Assembly: GCF_020497125.1 (NCBI RefSeq) | Contig: NC_059075.1 | Span: 64,995,321 to 65,059,320, forward strand | Length of the DNA: 64,000 nucleotides | DNA from: Mauremys mutica | Lineage: Eukaryota; Chordata; Testudines; Geoemydidae | Direction: 5' to 3' | In this document: positions 1 through 9,995 of the stretch, one piece after another | How the letters are laid out: each line of letters starts with the position of its first letter | Numbering within the stretch: the first letter of the stretch is position 1 | Position numbers and translations under genes: made by a program | The notes under the pieces: generated by a model | The model's database searches: none | Seen by the model: only the letters and a program-made list of their open reading frames with translations | What the model was told of the DNA's origin: nothing

Positions 1-120
1 TGTAACACCAACAGACCCTGTTTGTCGACGTGCAGGATCAAACCTGGGACCTCTGGAGCATGAGCCTCTACTGCATGAGCTAAAGGCCAACTGGCTGTTA
101 GCTGAGGCTGTAGAGCAAAG
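1..120 (-). repeat. tRNA-like SINE fragment, reverse orientation
   Basis: On the minus strand, TAGCTCATGCAGTAGAGGC (complement of 64-82) resembles an A box and GGTTTGATCC (complement of 35-44) a B box about 35 bp apart. The anticodon region and acceptor stem are not those of a functional tRNA gene. It is cut by the window start. Confidence 0.45.
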
Positions 121-122
121 GA

Positions 123-147
123 CTTTCTTTCTTTCTTTCTTTCTTTC
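123..147. repeat. (CTTT)n microsatellite
   Basis: Six CTTT units, directly after the tRNA-like SINE fragment; may derive from its tail. Confidence 0.85.
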
Positions 148-520
148 CCCCCTGGTCTTGATGCCACTAGATGGGACAGAATACCACCCCACCCCCAGGA
201 GGTGTGGGTTACACTATAACAGTGCAATGTCAAGTGCTGCGGGCTTGTCCTAGTGCTCCCTAGTAACACTCTGTACGTGAGCCTAAGAGAGAGGATACAA
301 AGAGACCAAGTAAGAGGATTAAAGCTACTTTATATGGGGCAGACTTGGAGGTCAAAAGGTTCTTTCCTGTCTGGAGATTCCTGACATCCTTATATAAATA
401 CAGTGGGCAATATTCATCCCTCGGGAACTCCAGTAAAGTCAGTGGAGTTACGCCATGGAGGAATGCACACCAATGTATTTACTGTTGTTCTCCTTCTGTT
501 ACCTACTCTCCCCTTCCATT

Positions 521-680
521 GGTCCTGATTCTTCACTGCCTTGTACCAGGTGTACTCACATACAGCTTTGCAAAGGGGGTAAAACGCTGCCAAATTAGAG
601 TGGTTGCATTTTATCTGGATTTTGCTCTCACGTTGTGTTGTAGGTGGCTACATAAGACACATGGCAGTGGAGAATCATGC
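521..680. repeat. Old inverted-repeat element, GGGCCTGATTCT family
   Basis: The left end GGTCCTGATTCTTCACTGCC is mirrored by GGCAGTGGAGAATCATGC at the right. This matches the ends of 744-896, 9410-9539 and 37920-38219, so it appears to be one copy of a dispersed ancient MITE-like family. Confidence 0.5.
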
Positions 681-743
681 TTATTGTCTTCAGACATTTG
701 GGGTTGCGGTCTTGATCTCGAATAGCTTGAGCATGGGAAGCTT

Positions 744-896
744 GGGCCTGATTCTCCCTTGCCTTTCACTATGTTGTCACTGACGCCAGTGCAAAGAGAA
801 TGGAAAACATTCCCACGCTGATTTGGTAGTGCTTAAAATCCACTTTGCCCTGGTGTAAATGACTGCAAGATGCAGGGCAATGGAGAATTTGGCCCC
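744..896. repeat. Old inverted-repeat element, GGGCCTGATTCT family
   Basis: GGGCCTGATTCTCCCTTGCC at the left is mirrored at the right by GGCAATGGAGAATTTGGCCC, with 17 of 20 positions matching. GGTGTAAATGACTGCAAG near the right arm matches the same family consensus seen at 38173. Confidence 0.55.
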
Positions 897-1999
897 TGGT
901 CTTTATATCTGTGTGCAAAACATTATATGCACCTATATAAATCATTATGAAGAACAATCCTACAGGAGAAGGCCAGGAAGGCAAGCTCAGAGAAGCTCTC
1001 CTTGCAGAATTCCCCTCAAATTGTTCAATCTGAGGGGAGAGGGTCAGGGTTCTGTCCTCTGTGAAACTGCCAGTAATTTGGGTCCCAAACCTCAAGACCT
1101 TGAGGCAAAGGATAATCTGCAGTATTGCCAACCCCAGGCATTCATGAATGAGAGCCCCCAAAATCAGGAGATTGGCTTACGAATAATGACATTTTGAAAA
1201 ACATAAAACATTTGCCTTCTGGTTCCTGAGCCTTTAGGGGGCACCTGCTTCATGTTGTCTAGCTTTTCTCTGCCACTGTGAGGGCTAGAAACTTACTTCA
1301 TAGTTAATGAAGCCTGAGATTCACATGCAGGCTCTGTATTCCAGAAATTGGGCTTTAAGGAAAGTACCAAATGTTGTGAGAATAGTAATAAAATTGCAAG
1401 ATTTGGCAAAGGCTGACCTGTGCAGAGACCCTGTACCTTTGCCCCATCTCCAAGATTCTCTTCTCTTCCACTGAGCAGTTTCCTCCTCTATTGGAGCCGT
1501 GGTCCGAGGGCTCCCATCACCCCTTGCTACTCAGCTCTCTCACACCCCCTCAACAGGAGTGGTTTATTCCTCAGTGCAGAGGAGGCCATGAGAAACTAAA
1601 CAGAACATGAAGTTGCATTTACCGTTTTTGCTTGGGGGGTCGGGTGGAAGAGGGGATGATGCATGCACTTCCCTTCCTGCATCCTCCTTATGTGCCTTGT
1701 ACAAATGCTTAGACCTGCAGTGGCTCCTTCATAGGGTCTGGAGCAAAGGAGGAAGGGGCTGCAGAGGTGACTGACTGCCCACTCCATGGTCAGGAGAGCT
1801 CTGTGCTCAGAGGATTCCTTCTACTCATCGATCCTGGGGGAACTATAACCTCCCTCTCCCCACCAATTTTTGTGACCTTTATCAGGCCCCTCTTCCCCAC
1901 CCCCACAAACAGGACTGTTCCCTTCCCCCATGTCCCTTCCCTCAGAGCTGTTTTCCTTCTGCTGTTGAATGTCAAGTGCTTTGAGCCTGCAGTTCTGAT

Positions 2000-2033
2000 G
2001 GGTGTGTGTGGGTGTGTGTGTGTGGGGGGGGGT
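2000..2033. repeat. (GT)n/poly-G simple repeat
   Basis: GTGTGTGTGGGTGTGTGTGT followed by a run of nine or more G residues. Confidence 0.85.
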
Positions 2034-2398
2034 TGGATCTACCCCCTGAGACAGAGTGGAGCCAGGACAGACTGGTTATTTTAAATTGTGTGGTGACAAG
2101 CTTTCCCCCCTCTTTTTGTTCCCAGAGGATGGCTGGGGAAGTTGGTTGTTGTGCCAAATGCTTGGAATGTGGTTTTTCTCCTCTTCCTCCTCCTTTTTCA
2201 AAAGAGAGAACTTTGTGCTTTGAAATATGTTAATTCTGAACATAAATCCAGACCGTGGCAAAGCACCCATGGGATTGCACACCTACTGGAGTGTAATGCG
2301 GGAAGAGCCACTCTCTTCTCCCTGCCCTCCCAGCTGAATTTCTTGTGGCACAATCCTGTTCCAATGGAAGTGTGAGGCTATCAAGGAGTGTGTGTGTT

Positions 2399-2519
2399 CA
2401 GGGGAGCTGGAACAATTGTATAGTGGGGGGTACTGCTGATGGAAACCATGTATTTGGTGTTTGTTATTACTACTTCAAGCCAGGGGGTGCAGCAGCATCC
2501 CTCGTTCCAGCACCACTGA
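2399..2519. repeat. Short hAT-like repeat, copy 1
   Basis: Runs from CAGGGGAGCTGGAACAA to CTCGTTCCAGCACCACTG with short terminal inverted repeats (GCTGGAAC/GTTCCAGC). It shares GATGGAAACCATG, TGGTGTTTGTTATTACT and GCCAGGGGGTGC with the copy at 36572. The CAGGGG start and CACTG end suggest a hAT MITE. The flanking bases only loosely match as a duplication. Confidence 0.6.
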
Positions 2520-2939
2520 GTGTGTGCAGGGGTTCTAATGTTGTTACATGTCTGAAAATAACAAGTGCTGTTTCCCCAAACTGATACAACCAGGGCATAG
2601 CACATGCACGGAGGGCAAAGGTTGGCCCAGTGTCAGGTCAGTACAGTAAGAATTTTTAGTGGCATGACAAGCAAGTGTTGCCAAAGGATAAAGAAGAGAG
2701 AGAGACCTGTGCCCCTGGGAGCCCCTCAGTGCCAACCGGCAGAGGGCACGCCATACTACAACTCAGATCTGGCCTGATACTCATAGCCCCAACACACTGT
2801 TGGCATAATGTCTATCTAAAAGGTGCTGTGTAAAGTATCCTATGCTAACTGGTCACACGCTGGTCCTAGAAATCATTTGTCATGTATGTACGGGTGTGTA
2901 CAAAGAGTATAAATGCATGTTGGAAATAGTTCTTACAAT

Positions 2940-3157
2940 CAGCAAAGAATCCTGTGGCACCTTATAGACTAACAGACGTTTTGCAGCATGAGCTTTCGTG
3001 GGTGAATACCCACTTCTTCGTCTTGCATCCGAAGAAGTGGGAATTCACCCACGAAAGCTCATGCTGCAAAACGTCTGTTAGTCTATAAGGTGCCACAGGA
3101 TTCTTTGCTGCTTCTACAGAACCAGACTAACACGGCTACCCCTCTGATACTTGACAC
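2940..3157. mobile_element. Snap-back Penelope-like element insertion, 218 bp, with 12-bp target duplication
   Basis: Two inverted arms (about 2940-3020 and 3029-3112) read CAGCAAAGAATCCTGTGGCA onward and its reverse complement, joined by a 9-bp spacer. The right arm continues into the terminal segment ending CGGCTACCCCTCTGATACT. The insertion is flanked by AGTTCTTACAAT at 2928-2939 and 3158-3169. The same terminal sequence bounds the copy at 38636-40087, which encodes a GIY-YIG endonuclease, so the family is assigned by that link. Confidence 0.85.
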
Positions 3158-3529
3158 AGTTCTTACAATGTGTTTTTGCAGGCAATAGTGCATTAAGCCC
3201 AGCCTGCCCTAGACAAAGGAATATGTATTTACTTGTCTGACCAGCTTGATTGCAGAGGACAATGAAAAGTACATTTAAATGTAAAGCCATCAAACTAGCA
3301 AGTAGGGGAGATGACTGCTTAACGATCTCGATGGGGGATGGCATCTACATCCCCAGGAAGTGTTCCTGGTTCTGAAATAGAGAAGTGAACTTTGGAGTAT
3401 TATAAGGGGCGGGGTGGGGGGAAAGAGACATTTGAGTCATCCATCATCTAAGGGGCAAAGGGGAGCAACACTTTTTGAGTTAATGAAAGGTGGATCCTCT
3501 TAGCTTTGGAGGCAAGAGTAGCTGGAAAC

Positions 3530-4025
3530 ATGGGCGGCGGGTATCATAGGCATGGGAAGGAGTTGCCTGCCCAAACAGCCTGACGTCCCCCCGCCCATGC
3601 TCCACCCCGAGACTCCATCCTGCCTGCTGTTCCCTGCCCGTCCTCCCGGTGCTGGGGCCACGCCACTTGTCCAGCGGTGGGGCTGGGGCTGCTCTGCCTG
3701 TCCAGTGGGGGGGCTGGGGCTACTGCAGCCGCCTGCCTAGGACTGGAGGTGCTCCGGCTGAGCTGCCAGCCCACCTGCCCAACGCTCAGACTGGCAGCTC
3801 AGCTGGGGGTGAGGGGTCCGGCTGGCTGGGGTTTGGGCATGGGGCGAGGGTGGGGTTGGGGACGCTAGCCTGGGGCAGAGGCCAGTAGCCACAGTGGGAG
3901 GGGGACTGGGGGTGTTGGGCAGGGGCCAGCAGCCACAGTGGGGGCTGGGTTCCGGTGGGTGTGGAAGGGGCGGGGCCTCGGGTGGAAGGGGTGGGGCTGG
4001 GGCTAGACTCCCCAAGCCAGGGGTT
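3530..4025. repeat. GC-rich, G-tract-rich block with internal imperfect tandem copies
   Basis: About 500 bp of very GC-rich sequence stands out in an AT-rich intron. Imperfect repeats include GGGGCTGGGGCTGCTCTGCC and GGGGCTGGGGCTACTGCAGC, and CAGAGGCCAGTAGCCACAGT and CAGGGGCCAGCAGCCACAGT. Long open frames here on both strands reflect composition. It could be a dispersed GC-rich repeat or a CpG island; it is not next to a visible exon. Confidence 0.6.
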
Positions 4026-4039
4026 CACCACTGCCCATG

Positions 4040-4540
4040 GCTGGAAACTGACTATAGGTGAGAAACCTGCTTAGACAAAGATTGTAACTTGCTGAAATTA
4101 AATTTTAGTCACTAGGAGGCATGTTTTGTTTTGTTTTCTTTGTAACCATACTTGTCATTCTTACCTTTTATCACTTAAACCTGTGTTCTTTGTTAATACA
4201 TTCATTCTTGTCTTATTACAAAACCATCTCTGTGCTGTGTATGAAAGTGGAGAGTGAGTCCTCAGCTAACCAATCAGGCTGATGTGCGTACTGTCTATTT
4301 GGAGGCAGTGACTTAACTTCGGTGAGTGCCCAGTGAGACAGCCTATATGCTGCAGAGAGAGATTTCTGTGGAACTTTTCACTGGTTCACTGGTTGTTACC
4401 TGCAAGGCCAGGTTTGCACTGGCAGAGTCCTGGGGAGTTTGCTGACACGGCAGACGAGCTGATGTGTCACAGAGCAGATGCATAGCTTAGCAGCAGCCAA
4501 GCTCTTACTTGCTGAGGCTGAGAGTAGTAACCCTTCGGTA
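4040..4540 (+). repeat. Possible LTR-type repeat fragment
   Basis: Contains GAAATTAAATTTTAGTCACT, then TTGTAACCATACTTGTC, TCTTTGTTAATACATTC and AACCAATCAGGCTG. It recalls an LTR-like reptile repeat in which a polyadenylation region is followed by a GC-richer tail. Ends, target duplication and coding regions are not seen; the assignment is tentative. Confidence 0.25.
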
Positions 4541-5647
4541 TCTGTCAAAGGTGGCCATGGTCCACTCAGGATGCCTACACTGTGTTCGGGGTTTGATCCC
4601 TTGTATCAGTTTGGCCTTCCTGCGCATTTGTGAGCTGGTGGCAGGTGCTATGTAGCGCAACACCTTCTCTCTTCTTTCTCCCTAGCTTTTTGATAAGTTG
4701 TGTTTTATGATTCCTGATAATCTGAGGCAATATCTCATCACGCCTGGAGTAGGCAGCAGGGCAGACAGAAGAAAACATGTCTCCCATCCCCAGAATGGTG
4801 GTGAGAAGAGGCTGGCACAAGCCAAGAAGAATACACATGCACACAGTACGCTGGGGCTCATCCCTAGAGAGTGGGAAGCAAGGAGGCATGGCATGGGTGG
4901 GAGCGGGAGCGCAAGCGTAGTTACTGTGGCCTCGGAGGGATGAGTATTTGCTAGATTGTCTAGGGCAGCCCCAGAACAAGCTCTGACTGTAAGAGCTTCA
5001 GAAAAGCACATACCTGATGCTACTGCTCCAGTGACTGATGGTGAATTAGGGTACGTCTACACTACGGGATTATTCCGAATTTACATAAACCGGTTTAGCA
5101 AAACAGATTGTATAAAATCGAGTGCGCGCGGCCACACTAAACACATTAAATTGGTGGTGTGCATCAACGGTCCGAGGCTAGCATCGACTTCTGGTGCGTT
5201 GCACTGTGGGTAGCTATTCCGTAGCTATCCCATAGTTCCCGCAGCCTCCCCTGCCCCTTGGAATTTCCGGGTTGAGATCCCAGTGCCTGATGGGGCAAAA
5301 ATCATTGTCGCGGGTGGTTCTGGGTAAATGTCGTCAGTCACTCCTTCCTCTGGGAAAGCAACGGCAGACAAGCATTTCGCGCCTTTTTTCCCTGGATTGC
5401 CCTGGCAGATGCCATAGCATGGCAATCATGGAGCCTGTTTTGCCTTTTGTGACTGTCACCGTATGTGCACTAGGTGCCGCTCACAGAGGCGATTCAGCAG
5501 CGCTACACAGCAGCATGCTTTTGCTTTTGCATGACAGCAGAGATGGTTACCAGCCATACTGTACCATCTACCATACCATAAATTGGTAATAAGATGATCA
5601 CGGTTACCAGTCCTTTTGCACTGCACCATTTGCTGCTGTCATAAGTG

Positions 5648-5673
5648 CCCCTGGCTGAGATCAGCCAGGGGCG
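5648..5673. repeat. Perfect hairpin inside the non-autonomous Harbinger element
   Basis: GCCCCTGGCTGA is followed after the two bases GA by its exact reverse complement TCAGCCAGGGGC. The 12-bp GC-rich stem lies in the first internal block of the element. Confidence 0.8.
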
Positions 5674-7096
5674 CAAAAGCCAAAATTGGGAATGACTCCC
5701 TGAGTCAATCCCTCCTTTCTGGTATCTAAAAATAGAATCAGTCCTGCCTAGAATATGGGCAAGTGTACTAGAGAACCACTGTATCATAGAACCAGAGAGC
5801 ACAGCTGCTCTGTGTCAGATCCAGCAGAAATTATGAGCTGTATGCTATTCACAGGGGGTGCTCCTGCAACAACCCCACCTGTTGATTCCGTTCTTCCCCC
5901 AGCCTTCCTGGGCTACCGTAGCAGTGTCCCCCCACTTGTGTGATGAAGTAATAAAGAATGCAGGAATAAGACACAGTGACTTGTTAGTGAGAAATGAGTG
6001 GAAGGCAGCCTCCAGCTGCTATGATAGTCCAGACAGGACATTAAGCAGTGTGGAGGAGAGGAGCCCAGCATCCTGCTGCTAGTCCAGGGGCAATTGAATC
6101 TTTTCTTTACACATGAAGGGTGGGGGCTGATGGAGCTCAGCCCCCTGTTGCTATGATGAAGACGGTTACCAGCCATACTGCACCATCTACCAGGAAAAAT
6201 TAGGAGCAGGCGCCCTTGATTGACCTCACTGATGCTAGTCGGCATGGTTACCAGTCCTTTTGCACTGCCCCATGTGCCAATAGGCTGATGATGACGATGG
6301 ATATCAGCCATATTGTATCATCAGCCACCTATGGCGGGGGGGGGAGCAAGGATGTTGGTGTTGAGTGCTGCAGCATCGCGTCTATCTGCAGCATTCAGTA
6401 AAGATAGGGTGACATGTAAAAGAGTCAAGAGAGGATTGTTTTCCCTTTCACTTCTGGGGTGTGTGTGCGTAAATTGCCGAGCTATGCCCTGAACCACCAC
6501 GGACACTGTGTTTGTTTGACCCTAGAAGCATTTGGAGCTCAGCCAAGAATGCAAATGCTTTTCGGAGACTGCAGGCACTGTGGGATAGCTTGAGTCCTCC
6601 AGTCCCCGCTCCAGTCCCCCCTCCATGAGCGTCCATTTGATTCTTTGGCTTTCCGTTGCGCTTGTCACGCAGCAGTGCGCTGAGTCCCTGCTATGGCATC
6701 TGTCTGGAGATTTTTTAAAAATGATTTTGAATTTCGTCTTCTGTAACGGAGCGCTGATAGAACAGATTTGCCTGCCCTTACAGCAATCACATCCGCATGG
6801 TCCATGCTGGAGCTCTTTCTTTATTTTGATTTTTAACTGCATCGCCACACGTGCTGATCGGAGCTCCACGCTGGGCAAACAGGAAATATTCAAAAGTTCG
6901 CGGGGCTTTTCCTGTCTACCTGGCCACTGCATCCGAGTTCAGATTGCTGTCCAGAGCGGTCAGTGGTGCACTGTGGTATACCACCCGGAGGCCAATACCG
7001 TCGATCTGCGGCCACATTAACCCTAATCTGATATGGTAATTCCGATACTAGCACTACTCCTCTTGTTAGGGAGGAGTACAGAAATCGATTTAAAGA

Positions 7097-7120
7097 GCCC
7101 TTTATATCGATATAAAGGGC
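7097..7120. repeat. 24-bp perfect palindrome near the right end of the non-autonomous Harbinger element
   Basis: The arm GCCCTTTATATC is followed immediately by its reverse complement GATATAAAGGGC, with no loop. It lies 80 bp inside the right terminus, next to ATCGATTTAAA. Confidence 0.85.
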
Positions 7121-7896
7121 CTCTCAGTGTGGACGGGTGTGGCGTTAAATCGGTTTTACGCTCCTAAAACCGGTTTAAACGCTTAGTGTAGACCAGGCCT
7201 TAGAATCTGGGAGGACAGAGAGGGAAATTGATTACATGAGGGGGAGAGAGACAGAGAAAGATGGGGGATGGTAAGAGAGAAGCAGAGAGCCTGGGTAGAG
7301 GGTCCAACAAGGGTTAATAAAACACACATTGACTGGTTCAGAGAACAATAGCAGTAAAATAATAAAACTTGCCCTCAGATTAAAATGGCTCTTTTGATTG
7401 TGCAATACCCTGTTCATCCTTCAGCTCTGAGTAATATAACATTGCTTCAGGAGTTATTTTAACCCTCTGGCAACACTTTACTGCTTGTGCCCTCAAACTC
7501 ATCAATATTTGTGTAGCACTAAAACTCTTCTTTTTATCAACTTCACCAACCCTTGCTGAGCCAGCACTGCAAGTCTGGGAAGAACCGTCTGCTTCTGCCT
7601 TGAGAGATGAGATGAAAGGTTAGAGGGGGTGGAAGGCAATAGCATGAGCAATGCAGGTCAGGTTACTAGTGAATTCCTCTTACAAGATAAGTGGAAGGCC
7701 TCTGAAAGGTAATTATTGGAAAGCATAAATTCCTGAGATAACCTGTCCAGGAAGAAATACTGATGGGAGCAGAAGCCATGTGTTAAAGGCTAGCCATCAC
7801 TTTAGGGCTAGGGGTTATCCTTTCTCTCCTATTTTTCTGTAACCTCTCCTTGCTTTGACAGTTGAGCGAGCCCCCTGGTTCTTTTCCTTCAGCTAG

Positions 7897-8241
7897 ATGT
7901 TGCTCTATTCCTGGCCCAGATTATGGAACATTCAGATCCATGTCTCCATGCCATTACCAATGGAACTGATAGAAGGGGAGACTCAGAACCCAGGTCAGCT
8001 GGGCACCAGTTTGGGCTTTATCTTTGATTATCACTCTCCAAGCTATGTTAGTGAGGTCAGCATGAGTGGCAAGCTGGTCTGCTGCTCCCTTATTCTGTCA
8101 ACTGATTTTGGTGTAAAAGAACCTGAACTACATTTCAGTGACCACGAACAGTGGGATTTGGAATATAACAAAGAAAATCCTGAACTGGTTTTCTGTTGTG
8201 GAATGTGCCCTTGTAAGTTTCTTGGAAGGAGAGGAGTCTGA
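7897..8241 (+). other. Unrecognised 114-codon open frame in intron 1
   Basis: Encodes LGTSLGFIFDYHSPSYVSEV and onward, a balanced composition without low complexity. I do not recognise it. It has no visible splice sites that join it to DPF3 in frame, and its 3' end runs into the MIR fragment at 8240. It may be a fragment of an old retroelement, a processed pseudogene, or chance. No function is assigned. Confidence 0.2.
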
Positions 8242-8380
8242 ACTGAGGAGGAAGCACAAGACTGGAAATCAAGAGAAATGGGTTCTGATCCTAGCTCAGC
8301 AACTTATTTCTTGTATGATCTTGGGCAAATCATTTGGTATCTCTATGCCTCAGTATCCTCATCTGTAAAATGGGGCTAGA
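8240..8380 (+). repeat. MIR-type SINE fragment
   Basis: CACAAGACTGGAAATCAAGA, GATCTTGGGCAAATCATTTG and CCTCATCTGTAAAATGGGGC follow the MIR consensus order in plus orientation. Confidence 0.75.
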
Positions 8381-9409
8381 GAATCTACATAAATTGAATT
8401 TTTGTTGACTTTAAGTAGTGTAAGGGTTCTCAGTGTGGTGTATGTGTGTATTTCTTCTTCACTTGTGCCATTGTGCTTAGAGAACTTCAGAATTTAATGA
8501 TTGTATATGTGCAAAAGACTCATGTGCCCACCTGGAATGTGCTCTGGGTTCAAATCCAGCATGCACCCCATGAGCAGAAGATCCTATACTAGAAATCTGA
8601 ATTCTCCAGAGTGCACTTTTAATACACCTCATTTCTCTTCCTGTAGGGAACAGTCCTGTACCAGCATGAGGTGACCCAATATGTCTCTTCCATCTCTAAT
8701 ATCTATGATTTTCTTTGATGGAACAGAGTAGAATGCTGTGGTAGGGGAATACACACACTCTGTTGGACTTCTGCAGTAGATAAAATCACTGTTAGTGGAG
8801 AGAGGGAAATTTGATTCCAAATCCCCCTCACGATGTTCTTCTGCCTTATTTCACTGTTAGGTTTTGTACAAGTCAAATGCATCTCTGTTGTAATTCACTC
8901 AAGTCTTTTGAGTTACCTCAGTAACAGAGTTGTCCCTTTGTGATAAAAAGATTTAATAAATAAAAGAGGCATAACCTTTATTATTGAAGCTAAGTATGAT
9001 TTTGAGAGAGCAGAAAATTTAATTTTCACCCACAAGTATTTGTTGTTGTAATAATAGCTGAATGGAATAGGTTTTGTTGTTTCGTTATGTATGTTTTTTG
9101 TATTAATTATGCTGTACCATGGCAATGAAACTGCAAATTATATCTATTCAGAATTAGTGGACTGTTTTTTAAAAAAAAAATTTTGTGGTTGAATTTTTTG
9201 CCTTTTCCAAGGCTAACCTCAGGTGCAAAGTAAATTCTAATTATTAAGTTTCTGTGGACGTATTCTGTATCTATACAATATATTATTTGATTGCAAGGAT
9301 CACATTGTGTTGCTGGTGTTTTCACTGCCAAGTAGTTAGTGAGGAGACAGAATGGCTCAGGTTAGAAAGCACTAGTTGCTCCCACACTTGGTGTTTGTTG
9401 TACAGTATT

Positions 9410-9539
9410 GGCCTGACACTCCATTGCCTTGCTTCTTGTGTGATCACTTTCACCTGTGCAAAATGGGTATAAAACTGTATTGTATAAGAATTGTTTCAAA
9501 ATGACTACAAAAGGGGCAACACAGTGGAAAATCAGGTCC
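9410..9539. repeat. Old inverted-repeat element, GGGCCTGATTCT family
   Basis: GGCCTGACACTCCATTGCC at the left corresponds to GGGGCAACACAGTGGAAAAT and CAGGTCC at the right in inverted orientation. The internal ATGACTACAAAAGG resembles the family's ATGACTACACAAGG segment. Confidence 0.45.
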
Positions 9540-9839
9540 TTTGACCCTATTCATTCAAAGTCTTGTGCTGGGGGAAGCACCTGAAATTTTAGCATAATTA
9601 CAATTTTGTATGATGGGGAAGCCCAACAGAAAAATCTGCACTGCTTTGCAACCAGCAGAGTTATTTACACCTTTGCAAAATTCTACCATTCTGACTGAGT
9701 GGCATTTTACAGCCTTGTAAATTACTTTCAAAGAGTTTAAAACCAAGAGTCTAGGCTGATCTCCTGTATGTCACAGGCCAATAATTTTCACTCACAGTGA
9801 ATCACAGCTTGTATTTTCGAAGAGGGTTTACAATCATCA

Positions 9840-9995
9840 CTAAAGTAATCCACACCACTGAGGCAACCCAGTAGTATTGCCCCCACATTGCAGATAGGGG
9901 AACTGAGACAAAGAGAGATTAACTGAGGGAGTCTGTGTCAGAGCCAGAATTAGAACTCAAGTCTGCTGCCTTCCGGACAGGTCAGACCAGCAGAC
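9840..9995 (-). repeat. MIR-type SINE fragment, reverse
   Basis: ACATTGCAGATAGGGGAACT, GAGACAAAGAGAGATTAACT and GCCAGAATTAGAACTCAAGT follow the reverse MIR consensus (gaggaaactgaggcacag, then aggattcgaacccag). Confidence 0.65.

Larger units (their letters stand above)
5049..7199. mobile_element. Non-autonomous PIF/Harbinger-type element, 2151 bp
   Basis: The left end GGGTACGTCTACACTA and the reverse complement of the right end, GGCCTGGTCTACACTA, match at 12 of 16 positions. TTA flanks both sides (5046-5048 and 7200-7202), a canonical Harbinger target duplication. Both ends carry an AAACCGGTTTA motif (5086-5098, 7167-7180). No transposase or Myb-like frame is visible. The interior holds two related blocks about 620-640 bp apart (GGTTACCAGCCATACTG at 5543 and 6163; GGTTACCAGTCCTTTTGCACTG at about 5602 and 6245, shortened here to its common core GTTACCAGTCC), a 12-bp-arm hairpin and a 24-bp perfect palindrome. 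It depends on transposase from elsewhere. Confidence 0.85.

Noticed and set aside
1..120. Functional tRNA gene
   Set aside because: Only A- and B-box-like segments are visible; no complete cloverleaf could be drawn, and the flanking tail is simple repeat.
3544..4031. Several proline- or glycine-rich proteins on both strands
   Set aside because: Overlapping frames in a GC-rich repeat with no domain and no splice context; explained by base composition.
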